Assembly (NCBI GenBank): GCA_949592205.1
Contig: CATIUR010000002.1
Span: forward strand, 4,310,501 to 4,374,500
Source of the DNA: Helichrysum umbraculigerum
Taxonomy: Eukaryota; Streptophyta; Magnoliopsida; Asterales; Asteraceae
DNA length: 64,000 nucleotides
Direction: 5' to 3'
Shown piece by piece: positions 1 to 11,963 of this stretch. The number at the start of each line of letters is the position of its first letter. The stretch's first letter is position 1. The notes beneath the pieces are model-generated. The model made no database searches. It was not told where the DNA came from and worked only from the letters and a program-made list of their open reading frames with translations. Both the position numbers and the translations under genes were made by a program.

Positions 1-3000
1 TGCTAGAAGTAACGCCCACCAACAAAAGAGAAATAAAAAGACCAAATTAAGATATAGTGGTAAATGTCACTTGTGTCTTCGTAATCAAAACAAGTTTGAC
101 TCAAAATACTAAAGAAATAAGTTATTGAAAATAATAAATTTGATTAAACTTAAAGTTTAATAATTTTTAATAGTTATTTTTTGAAAATGTACAATTATTC
201 GGGTACAACTATAAATAATTATGATGGCATTCTTTTGGTACGGAATAAATATGTTTTTGGCTAAAGTTAACTCTTTAATTTGGGAAGTTGATAGATATAA
301 CAAACAACTTAATGCTTCAAATTGTACAATCATCAAAGCATACATTACAAACACAGTAAAACATAAATTTTAATACATGAATCAAATCTTTTATTGTATT
401 TATCACTTTCTTATAAATTCCCATATACTTGACTTCATTTTGTCATTGGTGGAACATCGTATCCAATTCCCCGGCAGCAAATAGATGCATATGTGCACAT
501 GTGCGTATTTAATTAGAGGTAAACTCGGACAATCATTCTAACATATACCAAATCTGATAAAAAAAAATTCTAACATACCAAATAATCTATAATCTATAAA
601 TCTATAACCCTAAAGCATAGAGGTTTAAACCTAAAGTTTACCGATGAAAGATGCAAAATACCTATTTTACCCTCTTCATTTTTATTGACTAAACTAATAG
701 AGAAATACTTTGTTCACTACAATTTTACAAAAAAATCTTTACAAAATGAGGTGTCAAAATGTCATGAAGAGAGAGAAGGATGAAAGAGAAAAAAGTGATT
801 AATGTGATTGGATGATTCTACATGTCACATCATTTTGTGAGAGGTTATTTGTAAAAATTTTGTGAGTGTAGAATTCCTCAAACTAATATACAGAAGGTTT
901 CTACTCTTCATACCACTTCCTTTTTTTAAATTAATTTTTACTTTATTCCATCACTTTTTCTTACATTATGTACTTTATTCTATCATTTTTTCTTACATTC
1001 TGTATTATTATGTACTATAGGGGGTATAGTGAGTAATAATTTGTGGTATGGAAAGAATAAGCCATACATAATTTAATAATTAATACATTTGAGTACAATA
1101 TAATTTAATACAATATTTGAGTTCCATTATAAGAATCCGTCAACTCAGAATTTTTTGGTGACCAATTGTACGGATTCTTACACTCGCGGGTTAATGTAGT
1201 TTTCAAAAATGTTTTATTAATTTATCACATTATGTAATATTTTCCATATATTCATATCATTTTACCAAAAAAAAAATTATACTTATGAGCTATTAATTTA
1301 TAATGTATGAAAACATCCATATTTTTATTATACGGAGTACTACTATTTTGTTCATTTAAAGAACTAAACTCTTCAAAGGCTAGTGATATTTTCACCCAAC
1401 ATTTTGATAAATCCACCATCCTTATGCAATAAAAGCTTATACTGTACAAACCAGTATTACACACTTATGGTGGATTTATCAAAATCATTGTTGGATTTAT
1501 CATCACCCCTCTTGAAAATGTGATATTAAGCTATCTACATATTTAACTAAATAATAATTGATGTTAGATCATTTTGATAAACATGTAATCAAGTAACAAC
1601 CTCAATTTAAGTTAACATGTACCATGAAAATAGTTAAGCACAGAAATAAGATTTGAGCTTTTTGAGAGTGACGAGGTAAAATTTATAACAACCATTTCAT
1701 CACTTAGTGATAATTTAATCGGATAATTTAAAGAATGAACTAACTACACAATGGATATCGAAAATTTAAGAGTGATTTAAAAGTTTTATGTTGTTCAAAG
1801 TTTAGAATTCAAATAATAACCGAAAATAACTTAATCGAAACCGAAAAACCAAATCGTAGAAAAATCAAAACCAAACGATTTTGATTTTTGAAAAACAGAA
1901 ATATTCAATTCGATTTTTACTAATAACCGAATCAAACCGAACCATAAACACCCCTACTAATAAGTCTCTATATAGGTATGATCATTATAATCCTTTTGGG
2001 AAAACAATTCAAACTAAAATTGTCAAACCTGTATACACATTTTTTTATGAAAAAAAAAGTACCATCAATGGAAAGACAAAAAGGTAAAAGGGTAAATTGG
2101 TTCGACCGGCTGGTCTGGTCCGGTTTTCAAAACACTGTTTAAAAGTTCCTGCAACTATACAGTCTCATTACACAAATTGCTCCCTATGGTCTTATTTTCA
2201 TATTTTTTTCTTTTCGAAATCATTTCTTGCTGTTTTCTGCTTGTTTTGCTTCTCTCCGAACTAGATATTCACTTCTGTTTTAGTTTTGATGTTATTGATT
2301 GGTGAATGATGAGCTATTTTTTACTCCGTATTTGCTTATAGATTTAATATCATCTCTTGTTGTTGTTTTGTGTACTTAATTTGAGAAATATATCTTGTTT
2401 AGGTTTAGTTTTGTATGCTGTTTCTGTATGAATGTGTTTGCGTCTTATTTTTTATTTTTTTATCTCTTTTTTTTTTTTTTTAATTTCTAGATCTAAATGT
2501 TGAGAAAATAATGTTTTCCATTTTAGTGTAAGTAGTAATGTTTTTTGTTTTACTGAAATGAACGCAGAAAATTTTGTAGATCTGCATTCTTTCATATATA
2601 TCTAATATGTATACATAGCTACTTACGATGTGTATAAAATTATTTGAATAACTTGTTGAAATTCAACGTGAAACTATTAGTATTATTTCTTTACAATATT
2701 TGCCTTAATTCAACTATGTAATTCTGCAAATGAGATATATGATAAAACACTTCTTACTTCCAAATTGTCCAGGAATTTCATCAGAACTTTTAACAATCGA
2801 TCAACCTAGTTACAAAACCACTGTAATGATCGATATGATCGGATAACCGGAGAGTGACGTGTGGGGGTCCGATTAGTGGCAGTTGAGCCATGTTAGAGGT
2901 AATACGGCAGTGGGTGGTGGTGGTAATACGGCGGTGGGTGGTGACGGTGGTAATACAGAAATGAAATGGGCGGCGGTAATAGGGAAATGAAATGTGCCGT

Positions 3001-3100
3001 TGTAATAGGGAAACGAAATGAAGGGTTTTAGGGCATTGGGCCCATTGGGCCACAACCAAGTTATAACTGGTCAAAAGTTGACAAAGATTAAAATTTACGG
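1..3100. other. AT-rich intergenic stretch without a supportable gene
   Basis: Short ORFs occur on both strands, but none has a recognisable domain, codon pattern or splice context. Visible structure is limited to a perfect 19-bp foldback at 1401-1485, a two-copy ~37-bp direct repeat near 941-1014, a piece rich in CCGAA/TTCGG words at about 1815-1960 that resembles one end of the hAT-like element at 3943, and GGTGGT/CGGTGG simple sequence at 2905-2965. I see no gene here. Confidence 0.6.
1401..1485. repeat. Perfect 19-bp inverted repeat with 47-bp loop
   Basis: The arms at 1401-1419 and 1467-1485 (ATTTTGATAAATCCACCAT and its exact reverse complement) can form a hairpin. It may be the core of a small foldback MITE. 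No target duplication was identified. Confidence 0.7.
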
Positions 3101-3108
3101 GTGTAGTA

Positions 3109-3498
3109 TTAAAGCCTTAGAATCACGCCAATTTTTATCACTTTGGCTAAACCGTAGTCCTTCAGTTTCGCGATCAAACTTTCAACGAACCTAGACTGAG
3201 GTCGACGGTACGAAGTCTCCGGCAACGTTTCCGAATTCGAAAACATTGTATCAAAGTAAACGGTTCCATCGGGTAAATTTGAAACACGGACGTGTTTCCA
3301 TTTGTAGTTACCTTCAAGTGGATCCACCACTGGACTCCACTAATCGGAATTAACGGAAGTGCACCGGATTTTACAGGCGTCGGAAATTCTGCGAAAGGAG
3401 ACCATCGGTGGACGTGGTTTAATAGTAATGGAGTGAAGTCGGTGGGTTGAGGTGGTGATCGAAGAGAGTGAAGTTTGGATGTTTAGGGAGGAGTTCAT
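3109..3498 (-). pseudogene. 5' part of an unidentified gene with possible plastid transit peptide, one in-frame stop
   Basis: Reading from the ATG at 3498-3496, the first ~55 codons are rich in Ser, Thr and Arg and poor in acidic residues, as in a chloroplast transit peptide. A TAG at 3342-3340 interrupts the frame. The same frame then stays open to the stop at 3109, with a well-formed soluble segment (motifs NYKWKHVRV and LPDGTVYFDTMF). A TATA-like TCTATATACATA lies 75-85 bases upstream of the ATG. Base composition is much less AT-rich than the flanks. I do not recognise the family. It is either the first exon of a gene killed by the TAG, or the ATG at 3330 just after the stop starts a shorter protein. 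No downstream exons were identified towards lower coordinates. Confidence 0.45.
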
Positions 3499-3559
3499 TT
3501 TGATGAACGAGAAACTGCTCTGTGAACTTTTCGATTGGTTAAGTGAGGAAGACGATGAA

Positions 3560-3600
3560 CAGTGGAGGTGTATGTATATAGAGATACTGGCGTGTCACTG
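3560..3600 (-). promoter_or_regulatory. TATA-box region upstream of the 3109-3498 gene piece
   Basis: On the minus strand a TCTATATACATA element lies near 3570-3583, about 75-85 bases before the ATG at 3498, a normal plant spacing for TATA box plus short leader. Predicted by eye only. Confidence 0.35.
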
Positions 3601-3942
3601 GTCCACGTAGACACACACACGCACTTTTTGCAGGGGATTTCAAATCTTACACTTACACTCCCTGAAATATCACCGGGGTTTCAATTTTTGATATAGCTTT
3701 TCTATTAAAATTGAATTTTGTAACAAGTTAAATTCTTGCTAGCTACGTTTGATTTTTGTACCCTTCATTAAATTAAAGTGCGAGTAAAGCTTAAGTAGAT
3801 AATTTAATTTAGTATTAACTACTTATCATTATTATTATTATAGCCACTAACAATGCAAATTTTAAGTTAATTGATGTATAATCACTTACAATTTTAATGT
3901 ATATAATATGACTTATTTAAATGAAAATTTAGGATTTATAAG

Positions 3943-4477
3943 TAGGGTGTTCAATGTTCAATTTGAGACCGTTTAATAAAAAATGAACCAATTTAAAACC
4001 TGAATAAAAAATCGAACCGAATTCGGTTTTCATATCTAATTTCGGTTTACATATTTTATTTCGGTTTTGGTTCGATTTTTGATTTTAAATTTTACAGTTT
4101 GGTTAAGACTGTATTCAAATCTATAATTTATTAACTTTTTCGTATTATATATGTGATATTCAAATTTCTTAAACATGTTTATTTACATTTCACTCATAAA
4201 TTAACTTAACGTATTTTACTTTCCACGCTAGTAAAACCATAACAACACAGTAACAATAACAAGCCCAAGCAATTCTTTGTATTTTTTTGGTTAATTTATG
4301 ATTATTGCGGTTTTAACCGAAATTGAACCGAATATCACATATCTGAATTTTTGGTTCTATTTCAGTTTGTTTACAAATCTGAATTTAGTTCTGGCTTTTG
4401 TTCTTAAAATGTTCAAAACCGAACAAACCGAATCAAATAAACCAAGAAATTGTAAAGCGAGCGGATTAACACCCCTA
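3943..4477. mobile_element. Non-autonomous hAT-like element (535 bp)
   Basis: The ends are imperfect inverted repeats: TAGGGTGTTCAAT on the left and, reverse-complemented, TAGGGGTGTTAAT on the right. Near-matching 8-bp target duplications flank it (TTTATAAG at 3935-3942, ATTATAAG at 4478-4485). The interior is a series of CGGTTT / AACCGAA words with no coding capacity. The 8-bp duplication and the GGGTGTT ends fit hAT-derived MITEs common in plants. Confidence 0.7.
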
Positions 4478-4946
4478 ATTATAAGATCAAGGTCATATGG
4501 AAACATGAATACAAATTACAAACAATATTCCAAGTGAGACGAATGTATCATTTAACATTGTTGATTAGTGAATATATACTTCAATTCTAACCCATCCAAA
4601 AATTAGTGTCATGAACTTGATATTAATTTGTTTCAGTTAGTAAGTGTATCGATAAGATTGTTAAGTTAATGACTTTTTGACCCGTCTTGCAACATAATTC
4701 ACTAGCATAACACGATAAGCGTTGTAAATTACATATTTAGACCACTACTCCCGCTCGTACATTTTTTTATATTTCCAGTACGAAAATCCTACAACTTATC
4801 ATCTATATTAATAGTTTGTTTAAGATTTATATGAATCAATACCATGTTAAAACATGCATAAATCAAAGTTCATTTGTATGTGTTGATGACAAATGAAATA
4901 AGCTCATATGTATGTGTTTGAAATAAGTTCATTTGTATGTGTAGTT

Positions 4947-5889
4947 CAGGGCCGGTCCTGACTTTTTTGATGCCCGGGGCGAAACAATTAGAAAATGCCC
5001 CTACTAATCTTGTAAATAAATAACACATTATCGTTTTGGGGTTCATAATATAGTCAAGTTAAAAAACTTTTCGACGACAATTATTATCAAATGAATACAA
5101 TGTTACCGCTTGAGAATGTTTAAAAGATCACGTCTATACGTTTATGCTATTAGCTTTAGGAGATGTACTAAATAGCATCATTGCATATATATTTCATATT
5201 TGAATTACACTATGTTTTTCTTATGTTATTATTGAAATGAAATATAAAAATCTTCCTAACAAGTATACAAATAAAAAATATTCATATCTTCATTCATGAA
5301 GTTAAAGTTCCATAATCTTTTTATAACATAAAGGTGATCAATAAAATCTTTTTTCTTTATGAAAAGATGTTCATTTTATATTCGTAAGTAATAGTTAGTA
5401 ACTATATTTTACAATGCAAAATATACATGTTCTTTCTTAGTTCACGGCTGTTTTTACCCTCTCATAGTCATAGCTATATTTAAACTAGAAATTAGAAATT
5501 CTATATAAAGTATGGGGGTTAAAATCTATAAGTTATATAATACTAAGGGGCTAAATGGTTACTTTTAAGATAATAGAAGGGGCATTAACATAACATTTAA
5601 TTGGAATCGCACGTGAGGTCGTCTTCCCCATTTTCAACCTGCAACTAAGTTCTGTTTTACAAATACGTGATTTCAAGCTCTCATATCTTCATTTTTACTT
5701 CAGTAATAATGTTTAAACTATATAAATCGGACATTTTACATCGTACGATAGCACATAGATGAATTAAATTGCCCAAAAAATCAGTTATTACAAATCATAA
5801 AGTTTAAGAATTTGAGATCTTGTGATGCCCTCTAAATCGTTGATGCCCTGGGCGGTCGCCCGGCCTGCCCATAGGCAGGGCCGGCCCTA
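4947..5889. mobile_element. Non-autonomous hAT-like element with CAGGGCCGG ends (943 bp)
   Basis: It begins CAGGGCCGGTCCTGAC and ends in a GCAGGGCCGGCCCTA block. The 8-bp direct duplication GTGTAGTT is exact at 4939-4946 and 5890-5897. Subterminal words TGATGCCC and GGGGCG near the left end recur near the right end. The AT-rich interior has no ORF of note. CAGGGCCGG termini with 8-bp duplications are characteristic of a widespread plant hAT subgroup. Confidence 0.8.
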
Positions 5890-6668
5890 GTGTAGTTATA
5901 CGTAAGCAAAGGTGTATCATAATATAACGAATCCGTAATGCGTTATCACAGCCACCTTCAAGGCTTTAAGCTAAAATTTGGGTATAACTCCACTGATATA
6001 TTCGAACCATGATACTTGATATAATATTATTGCACAATCGTCATATATGAAAGGATGAATGCCTAAAACATTATATCGAATGACTAATTACATAAGTTGT
6101 GCTATACGTACTTGGTTAGCAATATTTAGCTAGCTAGTGTTGATTTACGTACATAGATGGGAATTGGGATGAGAAAATTTAAATCTAGACAAGATTTAGT
6201 GTTGATATACCCCTTAAATTACATAAGTTGTCCTTGGCTAACACAAATGAAATACTCCAAAACCAATATTGGAAATCAGAATCGAGCCTGTCAATAACTA
6301 TAGATACTTTTTTATATATAAACCGAAAATAGATTTCAAATTTGTTTACACTTACATATGTCAAGTTTTTTTGAAAATTATGATCAGTAAACTTTATTGA
6401 AATCCAAAATCGGTTAGCTTACGATATTACTCCGTATCAAATTAATTAGATATATAACCATCTTGAATACATATGTTTTGCACCGAATACATGTTATCAA
6501 AATCAAATGGTTGGGGAAAACGCTAGTCTTTTTCTCTAATTGTAAATGTCGAGTCGATCAAGAGCAAAACATTGTAATTAGTTAGTTACTTATAATACTC
6601 AAGGGTGTAAACTGTAATTGATGAAATTTCAAGTGGGTAAAAAAGAAAATTTATAAAATCTCAAACAG

Positions 6669-6694
6669 AAAAAAAAAAAAAAAAAAAAAAAAAA
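6669..6694. repeat. Poly(A) tract (26 A)
   Basis: An uninterrupted run of A lies just left of the foldback MITE at 6702. No retrotransposed gene body is visible upstream, so it is more likely a simple repeat than a retrogene tail. Confidence 0.8.
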
Positions 6695-6701
6695 GGAGTT
6701 A

Positions 6702-6809
6702 ATATATACAACAAATTTTTTGATGCATACACCAATTTTATGCATTATAATGTGTACAATACAAAACTATAATGCATAACTTTGGTAATAAAAGATTTGT
6801 TGTATATAT
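6702..6809. mobile_element. Small foldback MITE (108 bp)
   Basis: Perfect 15-bp inverted ends (ATATATACAACAAAT at 6702-6716, reverse complement at 6795-6809) enclose a second inner inverted pair (ATGCATTATA / TATAATGCAT). The whole unit can fold on itself. The superfamily is not determined because no clear target duplication is seen. Confidence 0.55.
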
Positions 6810-7109
6810 CATTGCTAAAAAAACACGTCCATGCATGCCCGCGTTTGTAGGTGGGCCATTCTACACCCTCTAGTAGTGACGTATGCATAGTCGCCTACAA
6901 TCTTCTAATTATTTCATTGGATCGATTCCAAAATTGTCACAAGTTTAAAGTAACAAAAAAAAAAAAAAAAGATAACAAACGTAAACATATACAGTAATTA
7001 ATTTTGATAAGGGCAAAACTGACAATATATTATTTGTGCCTGTTTAAATAATACGTCCCAGATTTTGAGAGCTAATAAACTAACGCATACAAATTTTACT
7101 AGTTTTAAG

Positions 7110-7127
7110 ACCCGTGAAAACACGGGT
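7110..7127 (-). terminator. Helitron 3' terminal hairpin
   Basis: Seven-base perfect arms (ACCCGTG/CACGGGT) with an AAAA loop, followed on the minus strand by a short AT-rich linker and CTAG. In Helitrons this hairpin marks the rolling-circle termination point. Confidence 0.75.
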
Positions 7128-7318
7128 TTGAAGAATGATAACAAAAACATGTTAATTTTTATAAAAGTTTGTAGGAAAAGGTTTCTACTGTTATTAACAT
7201 TATTCATATAATCATAGTCCACCTGCTTTACTAATACTTGCATTTCTAATGCAAAAGGGGGTTAAAAATTATCAGATTGAACACGAATAAAACAATACAT
7301 ATGTACCATGCTTGAATC

Positions 7319-7506
7319 TATAATAACTTGATGCCTATCATGATATGGCTTGCATTAGACCTGACATCCTCCACCCCAACATCACTCTCCCTTCTTAAAT
7401 CCAGAAGCATCCGATGACAACTTTTTACTGATCCAAAGTTTTTTTTAACACCTATAGCATACTCATGCATATCTGTTTTCACCAATTCTGGTGCTTTATC
7501 TTCTGT
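7319..7506 (-). pseudogene. Unidentified captured exon inside the Helitron
   Basis: A 62-codon open stretch begins right after a good splice acceptor on the minus strand (TTTTCTGCAG at about 7507-7516) and ends at a TAA/TAG near 7319. It contains the motifs EDKAPELVKTDMHEYAIG and SCHRMLLDLRRESD. It may belong to the same donor as the neighbouring PP2C fragment or to a third gene. I do not recognise it as a known PP2C exon. Confidence 0.3.
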
Positions 7507-7810
7507 CTGCAGAAAATAAAACTTAAACAGCCAACACCAAACTACACTGCTCATATAATCATTCTCTAAACGCATTTGTGCTCTACTTGGATCAGGTTGA
7601 ACACATATAAAGCAATACATAGAAACTATACTATTTGAAAAGGTTCACAGTATAGAAACTAAACTATTCGGTCCTACGGTATCCTTTTAAAGCTCTAGCG
7701 ATAGCTTAAAAAAATTGCATAAACAAAAAAATGGAATACAATTATTCGGGAAAAAAATGTCATTTATTTATTCAAAAGGATGAAATATTAAACTCTATAG
7801 CACAGATCAC

Positions 7811-8317
7811 CTGTATAAGACCCCTCACACGCCACACATTGTTATGCTTTAATACAACAGTATATGGGTCATTTGGAAGCAATGCACGTAGTTACTCTCT
7901 AACAGATACAAAGCTAGCATTATGTTCTTCTGAAACTCGAACATCTTTAATTGAATTGACAGCTTTCTCTTCCCTTGCAATTACCGCACGGGAATCTCCA
8001 GCATTTGCAATGTACAACACACCATTGCATATGACACTAACCAAACAGCATGAACCAACAGACGCCATTTTTGTTCTTCTGAAACTCGAACATCTTTAAT
8101 TGAATTGACAGCTTTCTCTTCCCTTGCAATTACCGCACGTGAATCTCCAGCATTTGCAATGTACAACACACCATTGCATATGACACCAACCAAACAGCAT
8201 GAACCAACAGACGCCATTTTTGGATTAATTTTCCATTCACCTTCCACCAAAGAAAGGAACTCATCGCCTGTTGCCAAAAATGCTTTTACCATAACGTCAC
8301 ATGACATTTCTTGACTC
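7811..8317 (-). pseudogene. Protein phosphatase 2C (clade D-like) exon fragment with internal 149-bp duplication
   Basis: The minus-strand reading gives the clade-D PP2C core: MSCDVMVKAFLATGDEFLSL, then MASVGSCCLVGVICNGVLYI and ANAGDSRAV, the metal-binding GDSR segment of plant PP2C phosphatases. After a tandem 149-bp duplication it continues in another frame with SEEHNASFVSVRE, an in-frame stop, LPNDPYTVVLKHN and VWRVRGLIQ. A splice donor (CAG/GTGATC) follows exactly where clade-D genes splice after LIQ. The duplication length is not a multiple of three, and there is a stop, so the fragment cannot encode a phosphatase domain. It sits within the Helitron next to CDPK exons of the same orientation and was presumably captured with its introns. 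Confidence 0.8.
7923..8220. repeat. 149-bp tandem duplication in the PP2C fragment
   Basis: Positions 7923-8071 and 8072-8220 are near-identical copies (visible differences include CACGGGA versus CACGTGA and CACTAAC versus CACCAAC). The repeat runs from the MASVGS codons to the SEEQ codons of the PP2C exon. Confidence 0.9.
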
Positions 8318-8849
8318 TCTTATGTGTATTCTGCGTCATGAAAAGATGTCAAGTAAGTAACATATGCATTAGCAGTTCAGTATGTTCACATCAGGTCTTG
8401 TGCATTACAGTGAAATACTTGCATAACATTATGTATCCCATCACATCACATCACATGTTCCAAAATGCTAACACCTGATTCCCAGTTTTAAGGTATATAT
8501 GAAAGTTCTTTACAGCCCAATGTATATTCACCTAATTACCAGGTAATACATGCATCATAGAAAATATAATACATCATTTAAGATGAAGAACCCACAATAT
8601 CAATTCCAGATATTAGTCAGAAAGCATATTCACCTACTAACACAAAGCATAACTACCAGACACTTATCTTTTAATTTCCCATGTAGTTTGCCATATAATC
8701 ATGAGCCTCAATAGTCCACTATCATCCTCCCGCAGCAACATCTGTGTTGGAAACGCAACTCTCTGTAACATCATAATCGAACAGCAATGAACCATGCTAG
8801 TTACATTATTTGTGTAAACTATTGAATGTGCAAACTACAAAAAACAAAC

Positions 8850-9064
8850 CTTATCTGTGTCGACACTTAAACGATTGATGGTGATTTCACCTTCATCACT
8901 TAAAGCATGACGCAGCTCTTCAACCTCTATATAACCGTTTTGGTTTTATATCAAAGAACACAAAGGCTTCGTGAAGGGGCTCAACGTTTGACATTCTCTT
9001 AAGATGCATAATAACAGCCACAAACACCCCGTAGTCTAGGGTCCCATCTCTATCAACATCAGCC
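8850..9064 (-). pseudogene. CDPK fragment, second and third EF-hand exon, frameshifted
   Basis: The minus strand reads [20 protein letters not shown], an EF-hand loop and exit helix as in plant calcium-dependent protein kinases, then [11 protein letters not shown], then (after a one-base shift) [15 protein letters not shown], the next EF-hand, and finally SVDTDK before a GTTTGT donor. Acceptor TTTTGTAG precedes the exon. The frameshift inside the third EF-hand marks a pseudogene. It lies directly upstream, in transcription sense, of the PP2C fragment in the same Helitron. Confidence 0.8.
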
Positions 9065-9139
9065 TACAAAACAGAGATTCCAGAATTAATGGTAACACAA
9101 ATCGTGATTATATAATAGAAAATCTTGTTTGGTTCATAC

Positions 9140-9308
9140 ATATTCCATCAATTGTTGAAGATCTGTATGATTTACTTGATGACCAAGTTTGTTTAAACCG
9201 ATCCGCAATTCTTCAAGATTAATCTTTCCTTTGGTTTCGATATCGATCATATGGAAATCTTCCTTTATCCCAGCCACATCCTCTACTGACAAATGCTTGG
9301 CCACGACC
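9140..9308 (-). pseudogene. CDPK fragment, first EF-hand exon
   Basis: The minus-strand exon after acceptor GATACACAG reads VVAKHLSVEDVAGIKEDF, then IDIETKGKINLEELRIGLNK and LGHQVNHTDLQQLMEY, ending at a GTATG donor. This is the junction and first EF-hand of plant CDPKs (VAEHLS..E.AGIKE.F...D....GKI.LEELR.GL..LG). The usual acidic loop residues are partly lost (DIETKG for D.N..G). The kinase domain is absent from the window, so only the calcium-sensor half was captured. Confidence 0.82.
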
Positions 9309-9314
9309 TGTGTA

Positions 9315-11000
9315 TCACCACATATAAATATGAATTAAAAGTTTCAACAATTAATAGATTCAACAATGATATATATGTATAAAAGTTTCAACAGTTAATA
9401 GCGTGTCTTACCTATGTCCAAACTCAAACCAACTTCAATGGCCTGAAACTGGAATGCAAACGTGTGCAGCCCACAACACCACCTCCAATCAATACTTAAG
9501 AAGTTTTTTAATTGTGATCAAAATCCACACTTAGAAACACATAAACAATCAAAATCAAACCCTGGACTAAAGAAAACTTGCTAAAGAATATTGATGGAGG
9601 AAAAAGCATATAAAGCTAGCTTCTCCTTGCAACTGATTCTTGAACTTCCATAGATGTTTCAGCTTGGTCATCGATAATAGATCAAAGGGTATAACATACT
9701 AATTCTCAACTTGAAAGGAGAACACCTCAAGTGTAATTTAACAGTTATTAAATGACCTTGAGGTGAACTATATGATCAACCTGCAGTTTTTAAAATGATC
9801 ATTGAATGTGTCTATTAAATAAAGTCCTCACAAAACGGTCAAAACCTAATATGAATCAGCCTAAAATAAAAACATATGCATACAGTTTAAGCCACTAAAT
9901 TAAAATAGTCCAAACCAAATAAGGATCAACCTAAACGTGTAAGTAAGTTTGTAGTTGCAAATACACTAAATTATACCACGCTTCGTCATGCAAGGATAAG
10001 GGAATTCAATAAAGCAAAAGGTAAATTAGATTTTTATAAAGCATACAAAGGTACCTTAGCCAGGCATTTGATCGAACACCTTATTGGCAACAGTTTCTGA
10101 AACAATTAGTTACATGTTTAGCCGTTTAGGTAAGCAGCATTACAGTTCAGGTAAGCAAATGCAGCCTATAAGTACTTAATCAATAGATAAAGGATTAAAA
10201 ATGCATGCACATGTATATCTATGCAGATTGCAAAGCATTTGTTATAAACTATCACAACGTGTTGAATAAAAGAACTTTACAATGTAGCTCACTAATAGTC
10301 AATTAAGTTGTAGTCTACCAATGAAGCTCAATTCCTGTCTTCACCAGGAATAAAATTAAACTGAAACTTAGGTACCTGCAAAATGACATCAAACTTCAAA
10401 AATAAAGATCAAACTTTTATACATATCAAATGAAGACAACTTAAATAACTAAATTAATTACGTCATTTGTAAGTGCCAAATTCACATTATAGCCAAAATA
10501 CACTTAATTCCATCCTTACTTGTTCAATGTGCTCCATCACAGCAGCAAGAAGGATTTCCCATCCAAAATAATTATATATCCGTATATCCATCTGAATAGC
10601 TTTAACAGATCCAAGATCATAAACCCTCCGCAATATAATCATATACATAAGCAGCCAAAATAGAAAATCAGTTATGAGCTATCCATGTATTATATCAAAC
10701 CCGACATAAATAACAATGACAATTTAAAATCAAATTCAAAATACATATAATTTCATAGATATGTACCTGAGATTTTAAAGGAAACAAATTGATGACTAAA
10801 ACGATCGAGAATGAGATTGACCAGTCCTTTGCAACAACAATCAACATACAAATTAATTGAAATTATCAATCCGATTACGAAACAAAAAAAGTTAACATAA
10901 AGAGTGTGTAGAAACACCACCTGACGTAGAAACACCGCCTGAAGATTCTGAGTGTTAGAAACACCACCTGACGTATTCCGCCTTGCCATACCCAACACCG
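9315..11000. other. Helitron 5' half without recognised coding fragments
   Basis: AT-rich sequence between the CDPK exon and the Helitron 5' end. A 98-codon minus ORF at 10753-11049 contains a small three-copy AAACACC(A/G)CCTGA(C/A)G repeat (10910-10975) and a hydrophobic tail, but no recognisable family. It could be the captured first exon of an unknown gene. Confidence 0.35.
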
Positions 11001-11963
11001 TCCATCGATGGAAGCACCACCAGGCCGTTGGTTCTTTCACCGTAGCCATTGAATTTTCTTATTTGATTTTGCCTTGATTGAATGATAAATGGTAGTCTTA
11101 GACTCCTCCTGAACATGTTATTTGAACCACTTATTGTTGATTTGGGGAATTTTAAAGTCTGGTGGTGTTATAGAGGGAAGAAAAAGATGAAGAGGAATGG
11201 TTAATTTGGGGCGGTGCATCGGTATGTTCGCACCAATAGGAGAAGAATGAGTGTGACATTATTTGCAGGGAAATTAATCAATAAAATCAAGCGTGTATAG
11301 AAAGTTTTACAGATGTAATAATGGGCTGGCTGGGCTTTGGAAAAACCAATAGACGTTTAAAAAAAATGTTCTTTTCCAAAATGTTTATAAAAAAAATGTT
11401 AAAAAATATATATTTAACATATTTAAAATTTTGATTTATGACATCAGCCATTTAACCATAACATGACACATCAGCTTCAAAACCTACCCCATGACTTGCC
11501 AAGTCAGCTTTATGATGTCAGCCAAACTCCCCTTTAGTAGTATAGATAGATAGATTTTTCAAGATCCAAACAGGTCAATTTAAAGTGTATCCTACATATC
11601 GTCGAAATTAAAATACAAGGGGAGTATGTTACATTCCTTGACAACTTAATTTTGAGAGTGAAATATTTATATTAACTTTCGTGAGTGGGCGGAATGTTTT
11701 GACATCACCGTAACGTCAAACTTTGATATTTTAGACAATTTCCCAATTTCTATCACAGGGAAAGAAAAATCATTATCAAGCTCGCGTTAATAAATGCTAC
11801 AAATTGATGATACAACTCGTTAGTGATATATTTGCTAATGAGCATATTGGTTAACTTTAGGACGAATTCCTCAAAACATGAAAAATAGGAATACCAATAT
11901 ACACGTATAAAATAATATTGTAATTATAATTTTTTAGATACCGAGATACTGATGTGTCATTGG

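Larger units (their letters stand above)
7099..11546 (-). mobile_element. Helitron carrying captured gene fragments, minus orientation (~4.45 kb)
   Basis: On the minus strand the element starts TCTATACTACTAAAGG (5' end near 11546; a TCTA repeat leaves 11550 or 11554 possible). It ends in CTAG at 7102-7099, next to host T on that strand (plus-strand A at 7098). Eight bases inside the 3' end is a perfect hairpin (7110-7127, arms ACCCGTG/CACGGGT, loop AAAA). TC start, 3' hairpin, CTRR end and insertion between A and T are the Helitron hallmarks. There is no Rep/helicase gene, so it is non-autonomous. It carries exon-intron fragments of at least two unrelated genes, described separately. Confidence 0.75.

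Noticed and set aside
6669..6694. Poly(A) run as the tail of a processed pseudogene
   Set aside because: No coding similarity upstream and no flanking target duplication.
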